Positions 34,425 to 45,965 are shown, counted from the first letter of the stretch. The stretch: 64,000 nucleotides of DNA from Poa pratensis (GCA_947311845.1 CAMZMU010000063.1:118159612-118223611), one strand, 5' to 3'. Numbers and translations: made by a program. Notes: a model not told the origin generated them from the sequence alone.

Positions 34425-35092
34425 GTGACCGAACACTCGGTGCATTCTGCAAAGTATTCAGTTAAAGAACAATGATGGTATTTAAGTTTTTCAGTATAAC
34501 TGAGATAACTGAAAGAAATACAGTGAAGTTATTTCACCAGTCATGCTTCTAAATTACGACCAGATACTAAACCATAGTGCGTTCCTGAAAACGGAACTGA
34601 ACACGCCAGCTACTAACTACTGTCTACAAACTAAGTGGAGTTTCACCTCGCAAAAACTAATAAATTAGGAAGAAGATTTAGTCATTTGCCACACGGTACC
34701 ATTTAAAAAGTAATCAATTTTCATGTAGGCCGCTTATACTCGTGTATTTGATTGTCACGGTATGTTCAATATTTGAGCTTTATCGAGAAAAAAATGTTCA
34801 ACATTTGAGAAAATTTAGCCATTAAATGAACTAGTGAATAGTTCTTTCTGCAATTTATGAACAATATATCAATAGCCCAATACACAAGATAGAATTACAA
34901 CTTAACTCGATCATCTAGGTAAACAGGACACGATCAAATCAACAGCTTTTGAAAACAAATCAACTACTTCCTTTGGAATGGGGACATGATCCCGGTTGAG
35001 AAATTTACAGTGGTGATTAAATAGCTAGATCGATCGAAGCAGAAGAAATAAATCTGGTGACCAGATAACAGTAGCTTACCTACTACATGCTA
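34425..35092. other. Intergenic, 3' flank of the F-box gene
   Basis: AT-rich, no coding signal. Probably holds the 3' untranslated region of the minus-strand F-box gene near 35000-35092. Confidence 0.5.
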
Positions 35093-36527
35093 TCAAGCAC
35101 CTTCAAGTTTCTTGTCATCATCTGGGGCAGGTACAGGTGCCAGCCGCAGGAAGAATGGAAATGCAGCACCTCTGTAACGTGTATCATCATCGGGGCCAGG
35201 TAAGTTGTGGATAACTTGCAGCTTGATGGTATTCAGATTGAGCACAAGAAGATAGGAACCGGTCTTCCTTATTGACCAAAACTCCATGTAGACATAGCCA
35301 GCCTTCATTGCCAGGATACGCACCCTTTTCATCCACTCGTCACGACGAAGCTTCTTCAAGTACCCGAACTGATTCAGCAAGGAGACCTCCTTCTTGAGTA
35401 CCCAGCCACCATTGTTATCACGGACCCAGAGCTTCACGCGTTGCTCCTTGCTGGACACAATGCACAGCCCGCCGTGCTCCGCCATGTCCGCGATGCAGTA
35501 CGATTGGCCAGGTGGGAACGGCGCGGTAATAACCGACCACGCCATGGTTTTCATGTCGAGCACCAATATCTTCTCTTCATTGTCGTACTTGGTGTTCGGC
35601 CGCCAGTACACGAACTGGCCCGCGGCAATGCCGTCGTTGAAGGGCCAGGCGAATTGGTACTGCAGCGTGCCCCAATCAATCAAGGTCCATTCGCGGGTGC
35701 GGGATGAGAAGACGGCGGCGGTTTCCTCCTCCCCGTGCTGTATGGCGACGACCTGGAACGAGGCGCCGACCTCGTCGCCGACGATGGCATAGCGGACGTT
35801 GTACCAGCGGTGGGGTAGCTGTGGTCTTCCGAAGAAGACGGCAGTCCGCTTGACAAGATCGTAGGCGGCGACAGTGGCGGATGTAGGGGAAAATGATTGG
35901 GGGTGCCAAACTCGATATTAATTGTATATATATCATGTATGAGTTTTTAAAAGCATATAATACATAGAAAATTAGACTAAGTGGAGTACTAGATTAACAA
36001 ATCTGCATATTTTAGGGGGTGCCATGGCACCCATGGCACCCCCACTGGATCCGCCCCTGGGCGGCGAGATCATCCCCATAGCGGCCGCGGGAGAGGAGGA
36101 GGCGGCCGCCGTCGCAGTCACGGAGGCGCCACTCGTTGCCATCGCGTGGATCGCCGTCGTCGATCTCGGGGTGGTGTCTGTAGTAGAAATCGCCATTCGA
36201 CGCGGCGGATGCCAGCTTGGGGTGACGCGAGGAGGCCTTGATGAAGCAGACATTAGGAACGTGGAAGGGGACGGGCTCCCTGCCGCGGTCGGTGAGGAGG
36301 AATCCGACGAGTGGGGGCCTGCGGAGGGGAAGGAGACGGCTGAAGACAGCGGGGTGGGAGGCCACGCGGCCCCAGCTCTTGCAGGCGAGGGCGGCGCTGA
36401 GGAGCGACGCCATGTCGGGGAGGCGGCGGAGTATTTCTTCGAGTAGATGGTCGGCAAGGGCGGCCACCGGCGGCGCCGGTGGGGTGTTGGGCTTCTTGAC
36501 GCCGTCTCTCTCTCGCTTCTCTCCCAT
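35093..36527 (-). pseudogene. F-box protein gene interrupted by a hAT insertion
   Basis: Starts at the ATG at 36527 (TCTCCCATGG on the plus strand) and reads 156 codons to the insertion at 36059. The F-box lies at residues 22-64 (ALADHLLEEILRRLPD, ALACKSWGRVAS). It would recruit an SCF ubiquitin ligase through Skp1 (family knowledge). Beyond the insertion (35871 downwards) the same frame resumes and continues 256 codons to the stop at 35093, a C-terminal region of the kind found in grass F-box families (YWRPNTKYDNEEKILVLD, GGLCIVSS). Without the 188-bp element and one 8-bp duplication the frame would be uninterrupted at about 412 residues. With it, translation ends within the element. Both halves lack other lesions, so the insertion is recent. 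Removal by splicing cannot be excluded. Confidence 0.85.
35872..36059. mobile_element. hAT-type MITE, 188 bp, in the F-box gene
   Basis: Ends CAGTGGCGGATG and ATCCGCCCCTG are inverted repeats. A perfect 8-bp target duplication GGCGGCGA lies at 35864-35871 and 36060-36067. 8-bp duplication and CAGTGGCGGA ends are diagnostic of hAT. It holds the 16-bp palindrome GGGTGCCATGGCACCC. Confidence 0.95.
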
Positions 36528-36906
36528 GGTTCCATTTCTTTCTCAGGCGATGAATTGGATCTGAGCGCTCTCATTCCCCATCTCTACTGTAAGCGGGTTT
36601 CTTTCGATTTTTAGCGCCAAAAGTACCCACGTTTCGATTTGTAGCGGGAACAATGTATGGCATTCGCGCGAAAAGCAATTTCGGCGGCTTTTCGCGCTAC
36701 AAAATTGCGTGCACTCCGCCCCGCCTTCTCCAAAAATAAATAAATCTTCTTTTCCAGTAAAAAAAACTCTTCTTTCCATATTCCATTTCTAAGCGTCGGA
36801 TCATTTCCTGAAAATAATCAAGATTATATGGCCAGCAAATCGACGCCGAATCTGGTTACATCAACTCTAGCATATCCTCTAAAACAAGGGAAATGCTTAC
36901 CATGTA
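36528..36906. other. Upstream region of the F-box gene
   Basis: Probably the promoter of the minus-strand F-box gene. AGCGGGTTTCTTTCGATTTT and a related phrase (TTTCGATTTGTAGCGGG) recur between 36590 and 36650. No clear TATA box. Confidence 0.45.
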
Positions 36907-37070
36907 CTCCCTCTGTTCCTAAATATAAGATGTTTTATGCTTTTTTCTAATTTCACATGTATTCGTATGTATATCTATGCACGTTTTAGTGTGTATGTTC
37001 ACTCATTTGAATCTGAATCTAGTCAACATGCGAAATAGCTAAAACATCTTATATTTAGAAACAAAGGGAG
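36907..37070. mobile_element. Stowaway MITE, 164 bp
   Basis: Ends CTCCCTCTGTTCCTAAATAT / ATATTTAGAAACAAAGGGAG with TA on both sides (36905-36906; 37071-37072). Confidence 0.93.
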
Positions 37071-38841
37071 TACAATGATATGCCAAGCAGGAAAATTGTT
37101 GAGTTAGAACAAAAACGATCGAAAGGGGGTTGGCATTCTTTTAGCTCAGAGATGATGTCTAAATAATAATGTCTCTCACTACCTATGTAGAATATCAAGT
37201 TACTAGATATACTATTAAAAAAGATACATCGTATTTTGTTGTGATTGTTGAGTCTGAACGAGTATATTTTGTAGAAGAGAATTGTGCTAAATTCATATTT
37301 ATTTGCATAATGAAGAGAGAAGAAAAGATGCGAGATGTTTGATCAAGACAAGGTGCAAAGAGGGGACTCAAGTTAATGAACTTACAAAGCCTAGATGATG
37401 TGGCAAGCATGATCAAATGATCTCGTAGTATGATAAGCAATTATCAAAATAGTTTTGTGCAGTAACCTATGATCTATGTGTTTCGTGCTTCATTATGGGG
37501 TTATGTATCTATTCATTGGCTTACAATTAAAAGGAAGATTTCATATAGCCCACGAGAGGATGATGTCAACTAGTGATTGGCATCAAGGTTGAAAAGTGCA
37601 AGTTCAAGACGAGCATATCGGCTATCATATGCTTGAAAGTTTCCATCCATTTTGAAAGGGCATGGCGCCCCCATGTGTGGTTTTGGTAATTAATGACAAT
37701 CCCTATGAACTAATGGTTGCATTGAGTTGTACTTGTAAGGTTTGTCCATAGACCATGCTTGAACCCCATATGTTGGATTCAAGGTTGATGCTATGAATAT
37801 ATTGATATAATGAAGTATTTGGCATCAAGATCATCGAGTTGAGCATATTGCAAGTATGTCTTGAAGAAAATGATTAGTGATCATTCACGGTTATCCTCAA
37901 GACATCATCTATTGAATAGAGAAGAAAAGATACAAGGTTGATCAAGATATTGTTCAACACACAAAGCTACAGGATGTATCAAGTGGGATCATGTATCTCT
38001 TAGTATGGTAAGTAATTGTCCATATAGCTTTGTGAACTAACCCATGATATGTGTTGGCATTTCTATGTGTGGTTAGGTATCTTTCTATGGGCTTGCATCA
38101 AATGAAGATTTCATATAGCCCATGATCGATGACGTCAAGTGGTGTTCGTCATCAATGTTGAGAAGCGCAAGTTCAAGAGGAGCATCTCGAAGAAATCGCA
38201 GGCTTGAAGCTTGCCACCCATTTAGAGATAATGTTCATGTGAAGATGTGCCTAAGAGAGGCTCTCCCATAGTGGAGTATGGGGGAGCAATGTTTGGGTCT
38301 TCACCAAGCGAAGCGCAATCAAGAAAGGTGGTCCACTTGAAGAGATCAAGATCGACGTCATCTAGCTCAAGTGGAATGCGCAAGGCAAAGGTATGATAAG
38401 GTTTCTATTTTACCGGTCTCGTGGTACTAGTTGGGAGACCGGGTTATAGGATAGATACCGTACTATCAAGAGGGGCTCTCGATTGAGCTTTAGCGTATCA
38501 GTTGGAGAGAGCTCAAACCTTTGCATACTTGCCTTCATCATCTTTCTTGGTTCTTATTTGGATTGTCTCCTTGTTGGGTTTTGGTGCTTGTTGTGATCTT
38601 CATGACAAGCCCAAGTTCTCCGAAAACGGATTTCGTATGGAAAACTTGTCGCGTTTTCGGGTTGGAAATATTATCGGTCCACCTTCGAGATAGGGTCCAC
38701 ACCTTCCCATGTGTGGTATCCACCTTCGAGATAGGGTCCACACCTTCCCATGTGTGGTTTCACCTGTTTTGGAGTTCGAACGAGAAAGTTATTGCATTTC
38801 AGGTTTTGCTGTTTCTGTCAAGATTTGCTCAAGCAGGGGAA

Positions 38842-39162
38842 TCGGATTATCCGGTCCTAGCCGACTCGGATTATCCGATTCTCAAGATTGCTCAATTTTG
38901 GCTAAGGACTTTAAAAACAATGCATACTGGAGTTTTTCGGAATATCCGATCAAGCTGATTCGGAATATCCGATTCTTAAGTTTTCTCTCGAAATCGGCTA
39001 AGGACTTCTTGCTGCCTGTTTTGTGGTGCACTGAAGTTTTTCGGAATATCCGATATAGGTCTACCCGGATTATCCGGCTGTGCCGGATTATCCGATACTT
39101 TGTGTTTCGGACTATCCGATCCAGTCGGATTATCCGATCATGACTTATATCGGAATATCCGA
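38842..39162 (+). promoter_or_regulatory. Ten TCGGA-N3-TCCGA dyads in the solo LTR
   Basis: Near-palindromes of the form YCGGANTATCCGR start at 38842, 38866, 38937, 38960, 39041, 39065, 39083, 39107, 39125 and 39150. Spacings are 24, 71, 23, 81, 24, 18, 24, 18 and 25 bases. Arms stay complementary while the three centre bases vary (TTA, ATA, CTA). The array ends 32 bases before a TATA palindrome. A binding-site cluster is inferred. Confidence 0.8.
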
Positions 39163-39194
39163 TTTTTCTGTCTGCAACGGCTCTTTTTCTGGGA

Positions 39195-39210
39195 GGGGTA
39201 TAAATACCCC
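39195..39210 (+). promoter_or_regulatory. Palindromic TATA box of the LTR promoter
   Basis: GGGGTATAAATACCCC holds a consensus TATAAATA framed by complementary GGGGTAT/ATACCCC. Likely the U3/R core promoter. Confidence 0.7.
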
Positions 39211-40660
39211 TCCACCTACCTCCAGCCATCCAGCTTTGCTGAGCACGAATTTGACCCCCATTGTTGACCTTCTTGAGCTTAGCTATCTCTCAATCCCTCC
39301 ATGATTCTTGCCTCCATTTAGTGGAAAAAGAGAGAGGAGATCTAGATCTATTGTTCCACCAATCCATCTCTCCTCTAAGTGAGGGGAAGCCTTTGGATCT
39401 AGATCTTGGAGTTCCATTTGTTGAGTTCTTCCTTGTTTTTCCTCTCTTCTCCCCCCACAAGCATTAGTTGCTTTTGGTGGGATTTGGGAGTGAAGGATTT
39501 GACCACCTCTAGTGGTCTTGCCTTCATTGCATCCGTTGCATCGGTTTGATTTCTCCACGGTGATACGTGGAAATCGAAGTTGAGAAGCTTGTTACTCTTG
39601 GGTACTTGGGGTGCCCTAGAGCTTGTCCTCTTGGGTACTTGGAGTGCCCTAGACGGTCCTTGTTGATCTCGGAGTTTTGGTGGCTCGCGGGATAGTTGGG
39701 AGCCTCCAATTAAGTTGAGGAGACGCGCCCCAACCTTGTGGGTCTTGTGGCTTTGGGAGCCGCGGGATTCCGGTGAGAGCCTCCAATTAAGTTGTGGAGT
39801 GTGCCTCATCCTTGTACGGGTTCGGTGACCACCCTCAAGTGTCCCATAGTGGCTCGTGACACTCTACATTGGTAGAGGCACGAAGGAGATTACGGTGTGC
39901 CATTTGACGGCTACTCGGAGATCACTTTGTGACTCCGCACCGCTCCAACGGAGACGTAGCTTCCATTGGGAAGTGAACTTCGGGATAAATCATCGTCTCC
40001 AAGTGCCTTGGTATTTCTATACCCGAGCTTCTTACTTATGCAATTTACTTTGTGATAGCCATCGAGCTTGAAGTAATATATCTTGCTATCACATAGTTGC
40101 TTATCTTGATTAGCATAAGTTGTTGGTGCACATAGGTAAACCTAGCTTGTTTAGGTTTTGTGCTTGATAAATTAACCGCTAGTTTTATTCCGCATTTATT
40201 CAAGCCTAAACCGTAAAGAATTTTAATCGCCTATTCACCCCCCTCTAGGCGACATCCGTGTCCTTTCACATTTGGTGATAATGTTCAAGTGAATGTGTGC
40301 CTAAACGAGGCTCTCCCATAGTGGTGCATGCAGGCGTAATTTGGGAGTCTTCGACGGAGAGAGGTGGTAGAACTTGAGTAGGTCAATGTCGTCATAATCT
40401 AACTTAGTTGGAATGTGCAAGGTAAACATATAAACTTGATATGTTTTGTATTTTGCCGATCTCAAGGTGTTAGTGGTGAGACCGAATATTATTCGTAGAG
40501 TGATTAAACCTTTGAATCTTTGCCATTATATTTCTTAGTTCTTTTTTGGAATTTATCGTTGTGAAGTTTGGAGCCTGTCGTGATCTTCATGACATGCTCA
40601 AGTAGACCAAAAACTAGATTCGTACGCATTTTGTTTTGCGTTTTGGATGTACGAGGGTTT

Positions 40661-41227
40661 GGCCGGTTCTTCGCTTAGGGATGTTTCACATATATCTCTT
40701 CCTAGCATTTTCCCTCTTACTATTTTTTTATGTTTCCAACGTCCAGTAATTCCAATTGTGGCACCGATAGTACAACCCCTTTCCGGGTACGGTAGTACCG
40801 GTGAGCGTACCACGAACGATAGTAATGGCTTCAAACCTCTCTTTTTTTTCAACCGCAAAAAAAAAGAGAGTTTTTCTAATAGAAAAGACAACCAAAAGTA
40901 TTTTATATCTGATATTTATGAAGAAAACAACTGGTACAAGTTACAACCTCGACCAAACATGATCAATACAAAACAAAATATACTAAAAATCATACTGGTC
41001 ATACTATTCTTTTTTATTATTCGACATCTGCTGAAATTTGAAACATGCACTATGCATGCGGCCAAAAACTAGACCACTACAGAGTCGGAGGCTACCTCAG
41101 GGAAAATAAGAGCTCGGAAACATGCCCTCATCGGTCCGCTCCTATGCTAAGGCTGCAGCCACCCAAAATGCTAGGCTAGAAGTCTGAAATGTTGGTTGTC
41201 ATGTACTCGTGTTTGGGCCGGTTGCAA
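40661..41227. other. Intergenic
   Basis: No gene. Contains the inverted pair AACCTCTCTTTTTTTT / AAAAAAAAAGAGAGTT around 40833-40872, otherwise plain AT-rich DNA. Confidence 0.5.
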
Positions 41228-41241
41228 ATCACAGGAAAATA

Positions 41242-41535
41242 GGAGAACTTGCCTGTGGCAAGATGGTTAGGAGGGTGGTTGCACCCCCAGCCCACCAGAG
41301 TTCAACCCCAGGTTTGACGCTGGTGTTTCTCATTTAAGGCGGAATATTCTTCAGTGGGAGGCGACGTTCCCGTCGACAACGAGGCGCCGTGGTGACTTCG
41401 TCAATCTCAAGACCCAATCTGCCGGCTCAGTCTCTCGGAGGTGCTCATAGGGTAGGGTATGGTGTGCGTTCATAGGGGTGAGTGTATGCGCGTATATGTG
41501 AGCGTCTGCGTTGTACTGTGTTTAGCAAAAAAAAA
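41242..41535 (+). mobile_element. tRNA-derived SINE, 294 bp
   Basis: Flanked by a 14-bp direct repeat ATCACAGGAAAATA (41228-41241; 41536-41549). The head carries pol III promoter boxes: A-like TGGCAAGATGG (41256-41266) and B box GTTCAACCC (41300-41308). The tail is A-rich. Similar in plan to the Triticeae Au SINE; family not confirmed. Confidence 0.85.
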
Positions 41536-41613
41536 ATCACAGGAAAATACAATTTCCCACCCTACAAATAATAGTGGATATAAATATTTTGCTATACAAC
41601 AATCTTGAACAAA

Positions 41614-41687
41614 GGCCTATTAGCTCAGCTGGTTAGAGCGTCGTGCTAATAACGCGAAGGTCACAGGTTCGAGACCTGTATGGGCCA
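41614..41687 (+). tRNA. tRNA-Ile (anticodon AAT)
   Basis: 74 nucleotides fold into a standard cloverleaf. The acceptor stem GGCCTAT/ATGGGCC pairs fully with one G-T and has discriminator A. The D arm includes TAGCTCAGCTGG (A box), the anticodon loop CTAATAA gives anticodon AAT (Ile), and the T arm is ACAGG TTCGAGA CCTGT (B box GGTTCGAGACC). No intron. It looks functional and is not within a repeat. Confidence 0.97.
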
Positions 41688-41689
41688 TC

Positions 41690-41694
41690 TTTTT
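41690..41694 (+). terminator. Pol III terminator of tRNA-Ile
   Basis: TTTTT two bases after the discriminator base, the normal RNA polymerase III stop. Confidence 0.85.
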
Positions 41695-41897
41695 CCTTTT
41701 TAATTTTTAAAAACATTTTTATTTTAATTTACGAATCTCAAAGTAGATAAAACTGCGATGTTGCAAAGGTGGATACAGTCGTATCGAGCCACCCTAGCCC
41801 TTTCCTCCCCTCGCCGCACCAGCGCAGACAGCCACTAGGGTTTTAGCACTGCTCGAGAAGGCGCCGGCGACGCAGACGCAGCACATACTTTCCGGCC

Positions 41898-44800
41898 ATG
41901 TCAGCGGCGGCGGCGGCGGCTGCGGGGACGTACTCTCCGGCCGCGGAGGCTGGGGCCAAGCGGCGGGAGAAGAGGGAGGAGCTGCGGCGCCACCTCGCCG
42001 AGGACGCCGACTGGCCCCGCGCCGACGGCCGCTCCATCCACGACTGCCGCCCCGCATGTAAAATCCCACGCGCCCCCCCTCTCTACCTTATTCCCTGAAA
42101 TGTCCTGCTCCGTAGCATGGTCTACTTCGTGCTTATGAATCTCTGTTTAGGGCCTCTTATGCCCTTATCTGGTCTGCACTCGAGGTGTTCGACGTTATGC
42201 GTTAACAGTTACATCATGCCTCATCCACCGCCGATTTCTGTTCTGCTACGAGTGGGCCGTGCGGTCTTTGAGGATTTACATTGTGAAATTAGTTAATGAA
42301 CACACCTGTTTATGCTGTTTGTTGTTTGTCCTGTGTCGTGTATGCTGCCGCATCTAGTGACAAGCATGATGATTGACTTCACATGTAACTTTGGCCTTTC
42401 ATGTGCAACCCTGAGTTAGTGGTCTCTCACAGACTAAAGATCCTTATAATTGATGTTAGGAATGGTAATGCTTTCCTGAGGTGCTTGACAGATGCTTTGT
42501 TCATTTGAATTGGAGTTGTGACAAATTGACTATTAGCTACTTTGCGCTATACGTCGTCTAGATGATGGAAGTCCTGATTTCATACTTTGGTGATGATTCT
42601 CTAGTATGTAGCAAAAGGGTTATGCTATGTTGAACAACTTCGCCTTGTGCCATTTTCCTCCATGCTTGATGTTAGGTATAGAAGGTACAACATATGGTAA
42701 CTTGTAGATTCATGCTAGGCCAGTTTGCTTGCATTAAAACATCACACAAACCTGCAGTACAAAGGAGAATTTTGTTTCATGTCAGTATTATGATATATCA
42801 TCTGAAAAATGGCTTTGCTACCGCTCTCTTTCTCTTAACCTTGACCAGAATATATTGCTTATTGTTCTGCAACCTATGGAGTTGAAATTCGAAATTATTG
42901 TGAAGCAGTTCTGCAGTGAAGTCTCTTACTTATTTTGATATATCATTGAAAATGGCTTTGCTACCGCTCCCTCTTTCTCTTAACCTTGACCAGAATATAT
43001 TGCTTATTGTTGTTCTGCAACCTATGGAGTTGAAATTCGAAACTATTGTGAAGCAGTTTTGCAGTGAAGTCTCTTACTTATTTTGATATATCATCTGAAA
43101 ATGGCTTTGCTACCGCTCCCTCTTTCTCTTAACCTTGACCAAATATATTGCTTACTGTTGTTCTGCGACCTATGGAGTTGAAATTTGAAACTAGTGTGAA
43201 GCAGTTCTGCAGTGAAGTCTCTTTTGATTTAATTGTATTGTTGCAGTTATGCAAACAGGACCAACTACTGCTGCATCAGGGTCTGCATATGCAGAATTCG
43301 GGAAGACTAAGGTCATAGTATCAGTGTAAGTTTAACAACCTTTACATTCTTCCTTTGTACGCATGTTGTATGATTTTTATTACACTGAATAAATGTGTTC
43401 TGTTATATTCTAGAACAATGATCTTTCATTACTTTAATTTTCTATACAACACATTTGAAGTATGCTAAAATCATCCCTTGGAAGGTATTCCACATTTTAC
43501 AATTTGAATATTTGTGTTTATGGAATCAAATACTACCAAGGTGAGTCAGCTGATATATGTTACGAGTTCTTTGTCTGGACTTGAAATTGCTTATAACTTG
43601 CTAAGCAATTGAGAGCAGTTCATGCCAACTTTGTGTCCATCTATTTGAACGTCCAATCATCTGAATGTGCAAGCACATACTAGAATTTTATGAGCTTGTG
43701 CTCTTATTACTTAGGAGGTTCGGCTATGTGGCTAAACCTTTCCCATTGACAAAATCTGAAATTCACAAGGATGGTTTGAACTTTTAGCTTTAACATGTGC
43801 TTCCTAGCTTTTTGGTGTATGCATTCTTTGTATCTTACTCGTGAGCTTGTTAGATTAGCTTTTGGACTTGTCCAATTAATTGATTGAACAGTCATGTTTA
43901 TTTACTTCTTTATCATCTTTGCAGATTTGGCCCCAGGGAGAGCAAGAAAGCAATGCTGTACAGTGACACTGGTAGGCTCAATTGCAATGTGAGCTATACA
44001 ACATTTGCCAGCGGTATACGCGGGCAGGTATGCTGTTTAATTGGCTCTCCTCAGTCTTATCTGAAGAAGTCTCTGATTGTATTGAAAGTACGGATTGATA
44101 ACTTGCATCTTTAATTCAGGGACTGGAAAACAAAGAGTATTCAGGAATGCTTCATAAAGCCCTTGAAGGCGCAGTAATGCTACATACTTTTCCGAAGACA
44201 ACTGTTGATGTTTTTGCGTTGGTTCTCGAGTCTGGTGGCAGTATGATACTATTCATTACTTTGCTTGCATCTTGCGTATATTACACTGACTATGTGTTTC
44301 AGCGGAATGTTGTGTATTTAGAAATTGTGTTTATATTCGTGCTTATCTTAGTGGCATGCTGACACATCGAATTCTCTGATGTTCTTGGTTTTGTAAGATG
44401 AGTTAAATCAAAGTTATTACTCAGAAGTGTAGTATTTACTTATTTGACAAAAAAAACATGTTCGGTCACAAGACTAAGGTCATAGCATAAGTAATCAATA
44501 ATGCATTTCATCACATGACTAGTCCAATCAAATGTACGATATGATAGTGCGTTCCATATCTCTTGTACTTTGTGGGCATTTCATCACATGACTAGTCCAA
44601 TCAAATGTACGATATGATAGTGCGTTCCATATCTCTTGTACTTTGTGGGCAGAAGCCTTTATTACCTCACTATTTTCTTTCTTCAGAACTACACTTCCTG
44701 ATAAAGAAAACCAAGCGGGTTCCATCCTTACTACTGTCCCTTTCATTTCAGGTGATCTTCCCATCATTATATCTTGCGCTAGTCTTGCATTGGCAGATGC

Positions 44801-45256
44801 TGGGATCATGATGTATGACATTGTTACATCAGTATCTGTGGTAAGGCCCCACATTCCTCTCTCATTTATTGCACATCTAGTTCAAACAGATATTTGAACT
44901 TCAAAGCTAATCAACTTCAACTTCGATGTGCCAGTCCTGTTTAGGGAAGAATGTTATCATCGATCCAACCTCAGACGAGGAGGCATGGCAAGATGGAGGC
45001 CTCATGGTATCCTACATGCCAACCCGCAAGGAGATCACACAACTTACACTGACCGGGGAATGGTCCGATGGCAAAATCACCAACGTATGTCTTTTCTACT
45101 GTGTTATCCCGAGATGATACCAAAGCAACATCAATCATACTAACATCTTGCCATGTTCATCAACAGGCGGTAGAGCTCTGTATGGATGCTTGCAGTAAGC
45201 TCTGCGATATATTGCGGGAGCGCTTGAAAGATACTGCGATCTTGGAGAGCGAATGA
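41898..45256 (+). CDS. RRP41L: Exosome RNase PH-like subunit (RRP41-like / MTR3)
   Basis: Seven exons: 41898-42057, 43247-43325, 43925-44027, 44120-44240, 44752-44840, 44935-45084 and 45167-45256. All introns are GT-AG and the phases join to 792 bases, 263 residues. The protein is an RNase PH fold subunit of the RNA exosome, which degrades and trims RNA from the 3' end. Plant relatives of this subtype are called RRP41L or MTR3. Family signatures are SGSAYAEFGKTKVIVSV (exon 2), FGPRESKKAM and GRLNCNVSYTTFA (exon 3), SGMLHKALEGAV and FPKTTVDVFALVLESGG (exon 4), SCASLALADAGI (exon 5) and EITQLTLTGEW (exon 6). The N-terminus is Ala-rich and charged. Plant exosome ring subunits other than RRP41 are generally not catalytic (family knowledge). 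The stop is TGA at 45254. Introns 1 and 4 carry tandem repeats. Confidence 0.96.
42791..43225 (+). repeat. Three ~146-bp tandem repeats in intron 1
   Basis: Units start TGATATATCAT at 42791, 42936 and 43084 (spacings 145 and 148) and share GGCTTTGCTACCGCTC, CTTAACCTTGACCA and GTGAAGCAGTT. The last copy ends about 20 bases before the exon 2 acceptor, so each unit ends near a polypyrimidine-like stretch. Confidence 0.93.
44503..44648 (+). repeat. Exact 73-bp duplication in intron 4
   Basis: 44503-44575 and 44576-44648 are identical (start GCATTTCATCACATGACTAG, end CTTGTACTTTGTGG). A perfect match indicates a very recent duplication or an assembly effect. Confidence 0.95.
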
Positions 45257-45958
45257 CATTTGAGCTGACACATGTTTTCAGAACTGCGACAGATATCCTT
45301 TAGCTGTAGAAATTTTGTACGCAAGGGAGGCCAGACCTGATGTTTGCGGGACACATTTTAAGGGGATGTGGGGGATTGTTTCTTCTGGCAAAAGAGCGAA
45401 TTGTTAAGTCAAGAGAAAAATACTTGTAGGTGTATGCTATGTCTTGTACTATGAGTCTGTTGAAGCTATTGCCCTGTATTATGAGCTGGGATGTCTTTGC
45501 ACTGTTTTCGTTGTTAATCGGCTCGTAAGAGCAGCTTCTACTTACTGTCGGAGTGATGCTTTATTATCAACACAGTATAATATGCTTCTACGTGAGGCTT
45601 GAGGGTTTAGTTGATTTCTTTATTAATTAACCCTCTTAAAAACAAAGTTCTATTTACCTAGGTATAAATTCCACAATCTAGTAGGAGTAACTATTATACA
45701 GACCAGAAGTTTCATGTATTCAAAACAGGACATATTGGCATTGCAAACAATAGGATTATCTTCACGAGATTTGCAAAAAGAAAACCCAGATGGGGAAATC
45801 TATCATCCCTTAATACAGCTCGATTCCAGCTAAACAATTGGCTGGCTTCTTACACTGCCAGTGGGCCACAGCCCTATCATGATGAAAGAAAAATATCTCT
45901 GGGAGAGAAATATCCAGCCGTTGGTCTGGCTGTCCATCCTCCCATCCACCCCGTACGC
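45257..45958. other. 3' region of RRP41L and promoter of the next gene
   Basis: About 350 bases of likely 3' untranslated region of RRP41L, then the upstream DNA of the chloroplast RNP gene. No other gene seen. Confidence 0.55.
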
Positions 45959-45965
45959 TATAAAA
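45959..45965 (+). promoter_or_regulatory. TATA box of the chloroplast RNP gene
   Basis: TATAAAA in GCTATAAAACCCC, 94-100 bases upstream of the ATG. This implies a start near 45990 and a leader of about 70 bases. Confidence 0.75.

Larger units (their letters stand above)
37653..40268 (+). repeat. Solo LTR, 2616 bp, with CATTT duplication
   Basis: Starts TGAAAGGGCATGGCGCC and ends GACATCCGTGTCCTTTCA, matching TG...CA ends with short inverted repeats TGAAAG/CTTTCA. CATTT is duplicated exactly (37648-37652; 40269-40273). No internal domain or second LTR remains, so it is a solo LTR left by LTR-LTR recombination. Short ORFs inside (for example 38521-38958) are not genes. Confidence 0.92.
37305..40660 (+). 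repeat. Older LTR fragment split by a solo LTR of the same family
   Basis: 37305-37652 and 40274-40660 flank the solo LTR. Together they resemble the stretch of that LTR from about 37915 to 38640, for example GAAGATTTCATATAGCCCA, GAGGCTCTCCCATAGTGG and GTGATCTTCATGACA. So the younger LTR landed in a relative. Outer borders are approximate. Confidence 0.75.
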
